This document shows, one piece after another, positions 43,608-52,866 of a stretch of DNA of 64,000 nt. The translations under genes and the position numbers were made by a program. The stretch comes from DATAES01 sp963802415 (GTDB taxonomy: Bacteria > Actinomycetota > Acidimicrobiia > Acidimicrobiales > JACDCH01). Where the stretch lies: assembly GCA_963802415.1 (NCBI GenBank), contig CAWDIH010000001.1, positions 2,294,001 to 2,358,000 on the forward strand, given 5' to 3'. Each line of letters opens with the position of its first letter. The first letter of the stretch is position 1. A model generated the notes under the pieces. The model made no database searches. It had not been told where the DNA came from and saw only the letters and a list, made by a program, of their open reading frames with translations.

Positions 43608-44263
43608 ATGAACATGCGTTCACATTCGGCGTCTGCGTCCCGCAAGGTCGCGTTGTCTTCCGGTAAGCGCGCACCCGAGGCGACCGAACAACTGCGGGCG
43701 TCGCTTCTTGCGCACGCACAGCGGCTCATCGAACGGGACGGCGCGTCGGCGCTCACCATGCGAGCACTCGCCGCCGAAGCGGGCTGCGCGTTGGGGCTGC
43801 CCTACAAGGTCTTCGCCGATCGCAACGAACTTGTTCTCGAGATCATCCACGCCGAGCTCGCGAGATCCGCTCGCGCCCACGACGACCTGTTGGCGCGGGT
43901 CGGCACCGGCACCGTCGGCGGGAACCTCACATGGTTCGCGGAACTGCTCCTCTCGACTCCAGCAGCGGGCCTGGCACGCGAGGTTTCGAGCGACGCCGCG
44001 CTGTCAGAGGCCGCCGCCGAACGAATCCGCGAGAGCGGCGCCGGCCCGGGCGTGTGGGAGACCGCGTTCGCCGACTACCTCGCGGCCGAAAACGCGCTGG
44101 GCGCATTGGTCGCGACGTGAACGAGGACGCCTTCGCGTTCCTGCTCGCCGGGGCCGTCCACAACCTGATCATGTCCGGCGACGCCTACCCGAGACCGACG
44201 TCCCGCCGCCTCAAGCGATTGCTCAGCGCTGTCGCCCAGGCGATCGCCCCTGACACCGACTGA
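43608..44263 (+). CDS. TetR-family regulator, frameshifted near 44090
   Basis: The first frame gives an N-terminal TetR helix-turn-helix: ASALTMRALAAEAGCALGLP then YKVFADRNELVLEIIHAELA (residues 45-80). The C-terminal ligand domain continues in a second frame as RAGRIGRDVNEDAFAFLLAG to SAVAQAIAPDTD. The break is at GAAAACGC; one extra A gives A-E-K-R and a length of about 218 residues. A third operator overlaps its start codons, so autoregulation is very likely. It probably represses the divergent questin-oxidase-like gene. Confidence 0.82.
43609..43622. promoter_or_regulatory. TetR-type operator O3 overlapping the start codons
   Basis: TGAACATGCGTTCA repeats the TGAAC-N4-GTTCA pattern of O1 and O2. 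It includes the TG of the first ATG (43608) and the whole second ATG (43614) of the TetR gene. It is 51 bp from O2. Binding here would block transcription or initiation of the regulator itself. Confidence 0.7.
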
Positions 44264-44394
44264 TCAACCGCTGCACTTGCCTGATCGCCTCGAACTGTTC
44301 CTCCAGCCACTCACCGTTGTCGTCACATCTGCCCCCGCCGGCGTGTCATTACCGATGTCCCGACGAACACCGAAGCTGTGACAGGAGAAGCACC

Positions 44395-45159
44395 ATGTCC
44401 ATACCTACTCGTATCGCAGTCACCGGCGCGACCGGTCGAGTCGGCCATCAGCTGGTCGACGTGCTCACCGAACGAGGCCACGAGGTTGTCCCTATCGCCC
44501 GAGCAAGAGGCGTCGATGTCGTCACCGGCGATGGCCTGGCGACTGCGCTCGCCGGCGTCGATTGCATCATCGACACGGCCACCGGACCCGAACCCGACGA
44601 GCAAGCGGCGACGGCGTTCTTCGCCGCGTCGGCCCGCAACCTTCAGACGCTCGGACAGCGTGCCGGCGTCAAGCACATCGTGGTCGTGTCGATCATCGGC
44701 ACCGACCGTCACACGGCCGGCCACGGCGCCGCCAAAGCAGCGCACGAGCGTCTCCTCGCCGACGGGCCGATTCCTGTCACGGTGGTGCGCGCCGCTCAGT
44801 TCCACGAGTTCGTCGCGCAATTCCTCGACTGGGGTACCCAAGGCGAGATCGGCTACGTGCAGAAGATGCGCACGCAACTCGTCGCTGCCCGCACGGTCGC
44901 CGAGACTCTCGCCGACATCGCGACCGGCGTCCGAGCCGTCGACGGCCCCTGGCTCGAGATCGCGGGTCCCCGGGAGGAAATGCTCGTCGCCGCCGCGACA
45001 TTGCTCGCCGCGTATCGCGGCTACCCGCTCAAGGTCGAGGAGGTCACCGATCCGACCGACCCCGACAGTGCGGTTTTCGAGACCGGCGGGCTTCTGCCGG
45101 GACCGGACGCCATCCTTGCCGGCCCCACCTACGAGGACTGGCTCTCCTCGTCTACGTGA
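44395..45159 (+). CDS. NAD(P)H-binding SDR-like protein (NmrA/atypical SDR)
   Basis: The 254-residue protein starts MSIPTRIAVTGATGRVGHQL, with the dinucleotide motif TGATGRVG. It continues with GVDCIIDTATGPEPDE and VKHIVVVSIIGTDR and has no catalytic YxxxK, so it is an atypical SDR acting as oxidoreductase or NADP sensor. ATG 44395 follows GGAG. It is in the same orientation as the TetR gene, 131 bp away. Confidence 0.87.
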   Translation: MSIPTRIAVTGATGRVGHQLVDVLTERGHEVVPIARARGVDVVTGDGLATALAGVDCIIDTATGPEPDEQAATAFFAASARNLQTLGQRAGVKHIVVVSIIGTDRHTAGHGAAKAAHERLLADGPIPVTVVRAAQFHEFVAQFLDWGTQGEIGYVQKMRTQLVAARTVAETLADIATGVRAVDGPWLEIAGPREEMLVAAATLLAAYRGYPLKVEEVTDPTDPDSAVFETGGLLPGPDAILAGPTYEDWLSSST

Positions 45160-45233
45160 GTGAGCTCCGTCCACTTCATGCGTGGCGCGCCGAGAGGCCA
45201 TAGTTTCTCGACACCTCGATCAAGGAGCACGCC

Positions 45234-45623
45234 ATGGAACGAGCCGATGTCAACCCGTGGGAGTGGTCAAAAGCATTCGGGTTCTCGCAGGCGGTGGACA
45301 TATCCGGTGCATCGCACGTTCTGCTCTGCTCAGGCCAGACGGCGACCGCTGACGACGGTTCTCCGCCGTCCACGTCGGACATGGCCAAACAAGTCGAGCA
45401 AGCCCTGAGCAATCTCACGACGGTTCTCAGTGCTGCTGGCATGACCATGGCGAACGTGGTCAAGCTCACCATCTACACGACTGATGTCGATGAGCTGCTG
45501 GCCGCGTACGGCAGCGCGTCGCAGTTCCTCGGTGACAACCTCCCGGCCATGACTCTCATAGGGGTCACCCGGCTTGCCTTCCCGGAACTCAAGGTCGAGA
45601 TGGAGGCAACCGCGGCGAAGTAA
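45234..45623 (+). CDS. RidA/YjgF-family enamine/imine deaminase-like protein
   Basis: The 129-residue protein has the Rid fold: FSQAVDISGASHVLLCSGQT, VEQALSNLTTVLSAAGMTMA and the ending AMTLIGVTRLAFPELKVEME. The usual catalytic Arg is replaced in VTRLAFP, where Arg is still present near residue 113. It may deaminate reactive enamines or imines. A GGAG site precedes ATG 45234. Confidence 0.9.
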   Translation: MERADVNPWEWSKAFGFSQAVDISGASHVLLCSGQTATADDGSPPSTSDMAKQVEQALSNLTTVLSAAGMTMANVVKLTIYTTDVDELLAAYGSASQFLGDNLPAMTLIGVTRLAFPELKVEMEATAAK

Positions 45624-45672
45624 GCGGTGGTCGTGCCGATCGTGGGCGCGGACACGAGTGCAGTCGCTCCGT

Positions 45673-45990
45673 TCACAGCAGGGTTTCCTCCGAGAGCGCG
45701 TCGGCGGCGTGGTGCGCGAACCGGACCGCAGTGTTCACTTGGGCCGCAAGGACAGGAGATTGCTCAACGCAGTCGTACCAGAGGTCGCGCAAGACCGTCT
45801 CGATCTCAACGAGCTTGACCCGCGCAGATTGGATGACCTCCAAGGGCGGGCCGTCAAGCGCTCCGCGGGAACGCAATGACTCCAGCCACTCCACCGGACT
45901 TGATGGCGCGAGAGGAAACGGAGTGCTCAGCAGGATGGGGGACGCCAGATCCTCCGCTTCCGGTTCTGGTGCGGTGGCCATGTCAGCCAT
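45673..45990 (-). CDS. Hypothetical acidic protein
   Basis: The 105-residue product starts MADMATAPEPEAEDLASPIL and has a helical second half with LEVIQSARVKLVEIETVLRD and LAAQVNTAVRFAHHAADALS, suggesting a coiled-coil or four-helix-bundle type dimer. ATG 45981 is an alternative start three codons later. It is convergent with RidA and has no recognisable family. Codon third-position GC agrees with coding. Confidence 0.5.
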   Translation of the reverse strand: MADMATAPEPEAEDLASPILLSTPFPLAPSSPVEWLESLRSRGALDGPPLEVIQSARVKLVEIETVLRDLWYDCVEQSPVLAAQVNTAVRFAHHAADALSEETLL

Positions 45991-46538
45991 TGGGTTGATC
46001 CACCCATCCGTCGCGGTCGGCCAAGCGGCATCGACCGGGGTCCAGGGCAGATACGGACGCGGCGATCCACGACATCACTCGACGCGCATCGGGACGCTAC
46101 CTGTTCCAGAACATGTCGTGCACCGACCAGCCGGACTCGACGCGACGGTGCACCGGATCGACGATCGGTGGCTCACCAGCACTGATCTGCGGGACGGCCC
46201 ACATGGTGCCGGGACGTCCGAAGCGAGACGGCTCCTGCATCGAGCTGTCGCGGCGCTGGACCGCGGTGGACCCCCATCGAAGCGCGCGGCACCAATCCTC
46301 CCGTCAGCGGGTGGATGCAGAAGGCAAGAGGCGCTAACGTTTTTGGGCCACGAACTCACGTTCAGTCGTCCGCCTGGACCCCGCGCTCGACTTCGCTCGA
46401 CGAAGGCTCTGTCAGGCAGACCGCTGGCCCCTCCAACCCCCCGGCGGGCAGCGCCAAAGCGCCTGACGGGGCCTTCGTCCTCGTCACCCCAAAGCGTGCC
46501 GGTGCGACTCGGCGTACGCGAGGCGGCGGAGCCTCCAG
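45991..46538. other. 548-bp region without a recognisable gene
   Basis: Open frames on both strands here are arginine- and serine-rich with no motif. No tRNA, repeat or clear operator is seen. A short AT-richer patch (GCTAACGTTTTTGGGC near 46337) could be a promoter or terminator element. It may hold a decayed gene. Confidence 0.5.
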
Positions 46539-47519
46539 CTAGACGTCGAACGTCGCGGCCCCGGCGAGTGCGTCTCGCGTCTCGGCTACGAGCGCGAGCA
46601 CGATCGCGCCCGCGGGCTCGACGTCTTCGATGAGGCCGGCGCTCTGACCGCCGACGACGAGAAGCTGTTCTCGGTCGCCCGCGGCGACAGCCTCTGCGAG
46701 CTCGGCTCGCGCCGGCGCCGGATCGGCATCGACCTCGCCCGCTCGCTCTTCCCAACGCTGGACGAACTCGGTGCGCAAGAGCCGCACGCGTGTCCCGTAG
46801 CCGACCGTGCCGGGGTTGGGGTTGATCGCGTTGATGAACCCGGCTTGTATCCAGTCTTCGGACGGGTAGGTGACCAGTGCCTTCTTCCAGCGCTCTCCAA
46901 CGGGCGCTTCTGTGGAGGCGACGAAGCGACTGCCAAGGTTCACGCCTGCCGCGCCGAGCACCATCGCAGCGGCGATGCCTCGTCCGTCGGCGATGCCGCC
47001 CGCGGCCACGACCAGGACCGGACGTACCGCGTCGACGACCTGCGGAACCAGGCTCAGGGTGCTGACGACGCCGCCGTATCCGCCGGCCTCACCACCCTGG
47101 GCGACGATGATGTCGGCGCCGTGTTCCGCCGCGAGCTGCGCTTGCTGCACGGTCGTGATCTGCTGCATGACGAGGCTGCCCGAGTCGTGGGCACGTTTGA
47201 TGAGGTCGCCCGCGTCGTCTAGCGCGAACGACACGACGGCCGGCCCGCGCTCGAGCGTTGCTGCGAAGCCGTCCGCGTCGAGATCGGGTACGACGTGACT
47301 CACCGCGAAGGGACGTTCCGTCAAGTCGCGAAGCTCGGCGAGCTCGCGGCGGAGCTGGTCGGTTGGACGGTTCCAGGCGCCGAGGCTGCCGAGCGCGCCG
47401 GCCTCGGAGACTGCCGCGACCAACGCGGGCGACGTGAAGATGCTCATGCCCGCTTGGATGATCGGAAACTCGATACCTACGAGGTCACACAGCGGCGAGC
47501 GCAGACCGACCACCTCCAT
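46539..47519 (-). CDS. Nitronate monooxygenase (2-nitropropane dioxygenase family)
   Basis: The 326-residue FMN enzyme starts LCDLVGIEFPIIQAGMSIFT, the family signature. It contains GADIIVAQGGEAGGYGG (about 135, phosphate/FMN loop), VLVVAAGGIADGRGIAAAMV and LGAAGVNLGSRFVASTEAPV. The active-site His of class I enzymes is Gly-Tyr-Gly-Gly here (usually GGHxG), so substrate and activity may differ from true nitronate oxidation. ATG 47519. Confidence 0.9.
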   Translation of the reverse strand: MEVVGLRSPLCDLVGIEFPIIQAGMSIFTSPALVAAVSEAGALGSLGAWNRPTDQLRRELAELRDLTERPFAVSHVVPDLDADGFAATLERGPAVVSFALDDAGDLIKRAHDSGSLVMQQITTVQQAQLAAEHGADIIVAQGGEAGGYGGVVSTLSLVPQVVDAVRPVLVVAAGGIADGRGIAAAMVLGAAGVNLGSRFVASTEAPVGERWKKALVTYPSEDWIQAGFINAINPNPGTVGYGTRVRLLRTEFVQRWEERAGEVDADPAPARAELAEAVAAGDREQLLVVGGQSAGLIEDVEPAGAIVLALVAETRDALAGAATFDV

Positions 47520-47710
47520 CCGGCAAGAAGCGTGTCGCCAAACCTAGGGCAGGGCGCGGCGGTCAGTCGGCGAATCGAGAAGACGCGGCCGCCCACCAGC
47601 GCGTACCCCACGCGCCAGAACGAAACCGCCACGAAACCTCGGTCCTCGTACAACCGCATCGGACCGGGATTCGCCGGTGTTCATGTTCCTTCGAATCAAA
47701 GGAGAGCGAC

Positions 47711-48551
47711 ATGGGTGAGAACACACACCCGCTACCGACGCTGGTTGTGGGTGGGACGGGAAAGACCGGACGCCGCATCGTCGATCGCCTGACCAGGCGA
47801 GGCCTCCCGGTGCGCATCGGCTCTCGTTCGGACGCCATCGCCTTCGACTGGGAGGAACCTGCGACGTGGAAGCCTGTGCTGCAGAACGTGCGAGCCGCCT
47901 ACATCTCCTACTACCCCGACCTGGCCGCGCCCGGAGCTTCCGATGCCATCGCCTTGTTCGCCGACCTGGCGGTGGCGTCGGGCACACGGCGGCTGGTGCT
48001 GCTGTCGGGTCGAGGCGAGGAGGAGGCCCAGGCGTCCGAGAAGGTGCTCGCCGATTCCGGTGCTGACTGGACCATCGTGCGTTCCAGTTGGTTCAACCAG
48101 AACTTCAGCGAGAAGCTTTTGGTTGGATCCGATCCTCGGCGGCGAGGTCGCGCTCCCCGTCGGCGACGTCGGTGAGCCGTTCACTGACGCCGACGACATC
48201 GCGGAGGTCGCCGCGGCCGTGCTCACCGAGGACGGCCACGTTGGCCAGATCTACGAGCTGACGGGCCCGAGGCCGCTCACCTTTGCCGACGCCGTCGACG
48301 CCATCGCCGCCGCCACCGGCCGGGACATCCGGTTCGCGCGTGTGTCCGAGGAGGACTTCGCCGCCTCGCTCGCCGCCGAGCAGGTGCCCGCAGAGGTCGT
48401 CGACCTGTTGCTGTACTTGTTCACCACCGTGCTGGACGGCCGCAACGCCTCTCTCGGCGACGGCGTGGAGCGCGTCCTGGGCCGGCCAGCCCGTGACTTC
48501 AGCGACTACGCCCGCGCCACCGCCGCGACCGGCGTCTGGAACGTGGGGTAG
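47711..48551 (+). CDS. NmrA/NAD(P)H-binding protein, frameshifted near 48115
   Basis: The first frame has LVVGGTGKTGRRIVDRLTRR (dinucleotide motif GGTGKTG) and ADWTIVRSSWFNQNFSE. The second resumes with FWLDPILGGEVALPVGDVGE and DADDIAEVAAAVLTEDGHVG. Joined, they make a typical NmrA-like or azoreductase-type atypical SDR of about 280 residues. The indel lies in AAGCTTTTGG. It precedes the DUF1772 gene by 6 bp, so the two form an operon commonly seen in actinobacteria. Confidence 0.82.
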
Positions 48552-48557
48552 CGCGAC

Positions 48558-49149
48558 GTGAGCCTCAGGTTCGCGCAGGTCGCCTCGCTGCTTGCTGCGA
48601 CCATCACCACAGGGCTCATGGCCGGCGTGTTCGGCATCTTTGCCCACACGATCATGCGCGGCCTCGGTAAGACCGACGACCGCACCTTCGTCGGCGCGTT
48701 CCAGGCCATCGACCGGGCGATCATCAACCCGCTGTTCATGTTGACCTTCTTCGAGCGCGTTGATCTTCAGCGGCGTGGCCGCAGTGCTCTACTTTCGTCA
48801 CGACGGCCGCTCGGTGGTCCCTTGGGTCATCACCGCGTTCGTCCTGTATCTGGTGGTGGTCATCATCACGGTCGCTGTTCACGTCCCGCTCAACGACGAC
48901 ATCAAGGCGGCCGGTGACCCCGACCGGATCGCCGACCTTGCGGCGGTGCGCGAACAGTTCCATGAGACCCGCTAGGTCGCTTGGAACGTCGTTCGCGCCA
49001 TAGCGACCACGGTCGCGTTCGCCGGCCTCGCCTGGGCGCTCGTACTACACGGACGCATGACGAAAACCACCGAGGCACGCGAGCACCCGGCTGCCGTCGA
49101 CCATCACGTGTCGGCTTCGGCGCCCCACATCCATTCGGTGACGCGGTGA
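48558..49149 (+). pseudogene. DUF1772 membrane protein, with a frameshift and an in-frame stop
   Basis: Three pieces align with a DUF1772 (anthrone oxygenase-like) protein. The first frame has FAQVASLLAATITTGLMAGV. The second, after a shift near 48765, has MIFSGVAAVLYFRHDGRSVV to REQFHETR. A TAG at 48973-48975 then interrupts, followed in frame by VAWNVVRAIATTVAFAGLAW, the expected last helix. A Trp codon at that place (TGG) would make the gene continuous to 49149. Four membrane helices result. Either two errors or genuine decay explains it. Confidence 0.68.
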
Positions 49150-49189
49150 CCTATCAGCACATCCAGGCAACATTGGCGCCGTGCCGGGG

Positions 49190-49894
49190 TCAGCGTTCGG
49201 CGGCGAGTCGGGTGCGACGTGCGAGTTCCTCGTCGGTGGGTTGGTCGAAGTCGAACGATCCGAGATCGAGCTCGCCGGCGCGTCGGTAGGTGGCGGTCGT
49301 GACGCCCGTGCTGAACGTCTGTGCGTCCACAAGGCGAAAAGCACCGGGAATCGTGCCGTCGGCGAACAGCCGTTTGCCGGGACCGACCGTGACAGGGAAT
49401 GTCCAGATCCGGAGCTCGTCGACGAGGTCGTGGTGCAGCAATGTCTGGATGAGGTCACTGCTGCCTTGGACGAGGAGGTCGGGGCCGTCTTGCTCCTTGA
49501 GCTCGGCTACAGCGTGGGCGACGTCGCCGTCGAGCACCGCCGAGTTGTTCCATCGAGGCGCCTTCAGGGTTCGCGAGGCGACGTGCTTCTTGGCCGAGTT
49601 CAGTGCGGCTGCGGCTGGGTCGTCGATGTCGCTGGCCGTGCCGCCGCGTGAGTCTCGCTCGCCCTCTCCGACGTGCGGCCAGTGTGCCGCGAAGATCTCA
49701 TAGGTCTTGCGCCCGAGCAAGAGCTCGAAGGGCGTCGCCAGCAAGGCCGACATCGAAGCGTACATAGAGTCGTCCCAGTGATTCACCGCCCATCCACCGT
49801 GCGCGAACCCGCCGGTCGGATCCTCGGCGGGCCCGCCCGGTGACTGCATGACACCGTCGAGCGTGACGAAGGTCGACACAATGACATTCCTCAT
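49190..49894 (-). CDS. Dihydrofolate reductase-family (RibD C-terminal-like) protein
   Basis: The 234-residue protein starts MRNVIVSTFVTLDGVMQSPG and has LLLGRKTYEIFAAHWP (about 57), PDLLVQGSSDLIQTLLHHDL and IWTFPVTVGPGKRLFADG, the RibD-C/DHFR-like pattern. It probably reduces an unknown substrate with NADPH. ATG 49894 follows AAGGAG. It is the third gene of the ArsR-SRPBCC-reductase operon. Confidence 0.9.
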   Translation of the reverse strand: MRNVIVSTFVTLDGVMQSPGGPAEDPTGGFAHGGWAVNHWDDSMYASMSALLATPFELLLGRKTYEIFAAHWPHVGEGERDSRGGTASDIDDPAAAALNSAKKHVASRTLKAPRWNNSAVLDGDVAHAVAELKEQDGPDLLVQGSSDLIQTLLHHDLVDELRIWTFPVTVGPGKRLFADGTIPGAFRLVDAQTFSTGVTTATYRRAGELDLGSFDFDQPTDEELARRTRLAAER

Positions 49895-49922
49895 AGAGGC
49901 TCCTTCGCTCGGAGGTCGGTCG

Positions 49923-50417
49923 TCAGCGCATCGCGGCCGTCGTCGCTACGAGCTGATCGAGGGCTGTTCCCCATCCGTCGTGGAATCCCATCTCGGCGTG
50001 GCGCTTGCACGCGCTTGCGTCCGAGTGCATCGCGAGTGCCGAATACTTCGTGCCACGCCCGGACGGCTCGAGAGAGATGACCGCGGTGAAAGCGGGATGC
50101 TCGGTTGGCAGCCCCGACGGCCGGAAGCCCGGACCGAGGATCGTGGTCCACACCAACCGCTCGTTCTCGATGATGTCGAGATAGCAGCCAACGTTCTCGT
50201 GCTCGTCGCCGTCCGGCGATCGCATCACAGTGCGGAAGATGCCACCAACGCAAAGGTCGATCTCACACTCGGCTGTCGTATAGGGCAACGGAGTGAACCA
50301 CCGCTTGACGTGCTCGGGGCGCGTCCACGCGGCCCAGACGAGCTCTCTCGGCACATCGACCACCCGTTCCAGCAAGAGGTCGAGATCGGCGTTCGGCTCG
50401 TGGCTGTTCGGCGTCAT
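49923..50417 (-). CDS. SRPBCC/AHSA1-domain protein
   Basis: The 164-residue protein has the Aha1/START-like pattern: VVDVPRELVWAAWTRPEHVK and RWFTPLPYTTAECEIDLCVG at the start, and GWGTALDQLVATTA at the end. Such proteins bind small hydrophobic ligands. It overlaps the upstream ArsR gene by four bases (ATGA). Confidence 0.9.
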   Translation of the reverse strand: MTPNSHEPNADLDLLLERVVDVPRELVWAAWTRPEHVKRWFTPLPYTTAECEIDLCVGGIFRTVMRSPDGDEHENVGCYLDIIENERLVWTTILGPGFRPSGLPTEHPAFTAVISLEPSGRGTKYSALAMHSDASACKRHAEMGFHDGWGTALDQLVATTAAMR

Positions 50418-50752
50418 CGCGATTGCTCCTTCAAGTCGTCGAGGTAGTCATCGAGCTGATCGAGACGTCGGGTCCACAGCTCCCGTTGAGCGACCAGCCA
50501 GTGCTCGGCGGTCTCGAGAGGTTTGTGCTTCAGGTGGTAGGTCCGGACCCGTCCTTGTTTGCGCGACTGCACGACGCCGCAACGCTCGAGCACATCGAGG
50601 TGCTGCGTGAACGACGGCAACGCCATGTCGAACGGGCGTGCGAGCTCGGACGTCGCGGCCGGCCCTCGTCCCAGTCGCTCGATCACGGCTCGACGCGTGG
50701 GATCCGCGAGGGCGTGGAAGAGACCGTCGAGCCGAACCGAACGTTTAGCCAT
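50414..50752 (-). CDS. ArsR-family regulator
   Basis: The 112-residue winged-helix protein has FHALADPTRRAVIERLGRGP (about 12), ATSELARPFDMALPSFTQHL and LERCGVVQSRKQGRVRTYHL (wing). It has no CxC metal site, so it is probably not a metal sensor and belongs to the group that controls AHSA1 genes. ATG 50752 is chosen because the upstream in-frame ATG (50764) lies inside the operator palindrome. It begins the three-gene operon. Confidence 0.92.
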   Translation of the reverse strand: MAKRSVRLDGLFHALADPTRRAVIERLGRGPAATSELARPFDMALPSFTQHLDVLERCGVVQSRKQGRVRTYHLKHKPLETAEHWLVAQRELWTRRLDQLDDYLDDLKEQSR

Positions 50753-50754
50753 GT

Positions 50755-50786
50755 ACCTTAGCATCGCATCGACGCGATACTAAGGT
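50755..50786. promoter_or_regulatory. ArsR operator: 13-bp inverted repeat
   Basis: Arms ACCTTAGCATCGC and GCGATACTAAGGT face each other around six bases, with one mismatch. The element ends 2 bp before the ArsR start codon, so it covers the core promoter or leader. It is a good candidate autoregulatory site. Confidence 0.72.
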
Positions 50787-50820
50787 CAAGCCCTTAGTGT
50801 ATTCGCTCATGGCGTTCGCC

Positions 50821-51400
50821 TCATGTGGGCTCCGTAGTCAGACGGGCGAGGAACTGTTCGAGTGCGGTGCGCACGTAGTCGACGGAGGGCCGGTCGCGGG
50901 TGAAGCTCCACACGGTCAGAGTTCCTTGCCAGTACGCGACGATGAGCTCACCCAAGCCCGAAACGTCACGACCGCTCGCGGTCGGTATCCGGCCGAGCCG
51001 TTCTTCGACCGCGTCAGTGAGTGTCGCCACCCAGGCGCGTCCCCGGGCGCGCAGGACCGGGTCGCGTAGGTCTTCACGCAACAAGCGGAGTTGATCGGCG
51101 AAGTCATGGGCGTCGTACTGCCCAGTGAGCTGCACGAGAAGCTCTATCACGCCATTCGGTCCGTGTCCGGCGTTGGTCATGGCGGCGGTCGTCTGCTCGT
51201 CGAGCGCGTCCCATGCCGCGCAAGAGCGCGGCCTGCAACAACTTTGCCTTGGTGCCGAAGCGCTGCACGATCGTGGACGGCGCAAGGCCGACCTGGGGCG
51301 CGAGGGCGGCGAAGGTCAGGGCGTCAGGCCCGTCCTCCCGCACGATGACGAGCGCTGCTGCGAGGAGGGTCTCATCGGGAATCGTCCGCTTGCGGGGCAT
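50821..51400 (-). CDS. TetR-family regulator, frameshifted near 51212
   Basis: The first frame begins MPRKRTIPDETLLAAALVIV and has a TetR helix-turn-helix with ALTFAALAPQVGLAPSTIVQ. The second frame continues AWDALDEQTTAAMTNAGHGP to the C-terminus. A CG dinucleotide added in TTGCGCGGCATGG (or one G removed) joins them; length becomes about 193 residues. It is divergent from the SDR gene (50 bp), which it probably controls. Confidence 0.8.
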
Positions 51401-51412
51401 GATGCCGAGGAC

Positions 51413-51434
51413 TATAAACGAACGATCGGTTATA
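51413..51434. promoter_or_regulatory. Inverted repeat in the TetR/SDR divergent promoter
   Basis: TATAAACGA and TCGGTTATA face each other around four bases, matching at 8 of 9 positions. It lies between the divergent start codons (51400 and 51451). Its size and position fit a TetR dimer operator. Confidence 0.65.
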
Positions 51435-51450
51435 AATGAGGAGGGGCCCG

Positions 51451-52386
51451 ATGAGAACGCTGGACGGCAAGGTGGTCCTGGTGGCAGGCGCGACGAGAGG
51501 GGCCGGGCGGGGAATCGCCATGGAGCTCGGTGCCGCCGGTGCACACGTCTACGTGACCGGTCGCACGACCCGAGATCACCAGTCCGAGTACCAGCGTCCC
51601 GAGACGATCGAGGAGACCGCCGAGCTGATCACCGCCGCCGGCGGGACCGCCACCGCGGTCGCAGTCGACCACTTGGAACCGGCGCAGGTCGCGGCGCTCG
51701 TGGAAAGGATCGAGCGCGAAGCGGGCCGGCTGGACGTTCTCGTGAACGACATGTGGGGCGGTGAGCGATTGTTCGAGTGGGACACGAAGCTCTGGGAGCA
51801 CGACCTCGACAAGGGACTCCGCATCCTGCGGCTCGCAGTGGACACGCACCTCATCACGAGTCACTTCGCGCTCCCACTGCTCATCCGCCACCCCGGAGGT
51901 CTCGTCGTCGAAGTTACTGACGGCACCGCCCACTACAACTCGACCAACTACCGCGTCTCGGCGTTCTACGACCTGGCGAAGTGGACCGTATTACGCCTGG
52001 CGTGGAGTCAAGGACACGAGCTCGCCGACTTCGGGTGCACCGCCGTCGCGCTCACTCCGGGATGGATGCGCTCGGAGATGATGCTCGAGAACTACGGCGT
52101 CAGCGAGGACAACTGGCGTGACGTTCTCGACCGGCCGCACGTCCCTCCGAGCCCGGATCCCGGCCACTTCGGCATCTCCGAAACACCTCGCTACACCGGA
52201 CGAGCGGTCGTCGCGCTCGCCGCTGACCCTGACGTCGCGCGCTGGAACCAGGCTTCGCTATCCGTGGGCCAGCTCGCACGAGAGTACGGATTCGTCGACC
52301 TCGATGGCAGCGCGCCCGACGCGTGGCGCTACATGGTCGAGGTACAAGATCTCGGCAAGCCACCGGATACGGCCCGATACCGCTGA
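51451..52386 (+). CDS. Short-chain dehydrogenase/reductase
   Basis: The 311-residue protein has GATRGAGRGIAMELGAAG (coenzyme motif TGxxxGxG variant GATRGAGRG), VLVNDMWGGERLFEW (NNAG position altered to NDMWGG) and YRVSAFYDLAKWTVLRLA, where the catalytic Tyr-x-x-x-Lys is not exact. It is longer than classical SDRs and belongs to an oxidoreductase subgroup with modified active site. ATG 51451 follows GAGGAGGGG. Confidence 0.87.
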   Translation: MRTLDGKVVLVAGATRGAGRGIAMELGAAGAHVYVTGRTTRDHQSEYQRPETIEETAELITAAGGTATAVAVDHLEPAQVAALVERIEREAGRLDVLVNDMWGGERLFEWDTKLWEHDLDKGLRILRLAVDTHLITSHFALPLLIRHPGGLVVEVTDGTAHYNSTNYRVSAFYDLAKWTVLRLAWSQGHELADFGCTAVALTPGWMRSEMMLENYGVSEDNWRDVLDRPHVPPSPDPGHFGISETPRYTGRAVVALAADPDVARWNQASLSVGQLAREYGFVDLDGSAPDAWRYMVEVQDLGKPPDTARYR

Positions 52387-52437
52387 GATGGCGGCCGATG
52401 CACGTGGCGTCACGCTTCGGTTCGACCGCCTGCACGT

Positions 52438-52866
52438 TCACCCGCGCCTCGACCACTCGGCGTCGGCCGCGAGCGCGGCGCCCAACACGATCACCGCGCC
52501 GAGCTCGAAGATCACCGCCAGTTCGATCGGTGTCGCGAAGCCCACCTCCTGCCACCCGAACAGGCCTCGTCCATAGCTGACGGCCAAACCGCCGAGGGTG
52601 CCGGCAGCGATGAGGACACCGGCGAGCGCGGCGACCGGCTGCCATTTCCGGAAAGCGAGGCCTCCTACGACGAGCGCGGAGGCGACCGCGTCGGCAATGA
52701 AGAGCGGACCGATCCATCGGACATCGTGGTAGAGGTCGACGTACTGCTGGATGTGCACGGCCGCCTGCCCGGCGAGCAGGAGTGCACCGAGCGCGTAGGC
52801 CGCGGCCACGACGGACTCCCGGCGACTCGCGATCCATGGCATCCGCACCGCGTGACTAGTAGCCAT
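52438..52866 (-). CDS. Small four-helix membrane protein
   Basis: The 142-residue protein begins MATSHAVRMPWIASRRESVV and has hydrophobic helices at about 22-40, 52-70, 74-95 and 112-132. It includes AGQAAVHIQQYVDLYHDVRW near residue 30, reminiscent of small actinobacterial membrane proteins without known function. Its start overlaps the lipoprotein stop by 11 bp, so it is cotranscribed with it. It is convergent with the SDR gene. Confidence 0.72.
   Translation of the reverse strand: MATSHAVRMPWIASRRESVVAAAYALGALLLAGQAAVHIQQYVDLYHDVRWIGPLFIADAVASALVVGGLAFRKWQPVAALAGVLIAAGTLGGLAVSYGRGLFGWQEVGFATPIELAVIFELGAVIVLGAALAADAEWSRRG

Noticed and set aside
45991..46538. Search for a hidden gene, recombinase or RNA in the gap
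   Set aside because: No motif, start site or structure could be defended on either strand.
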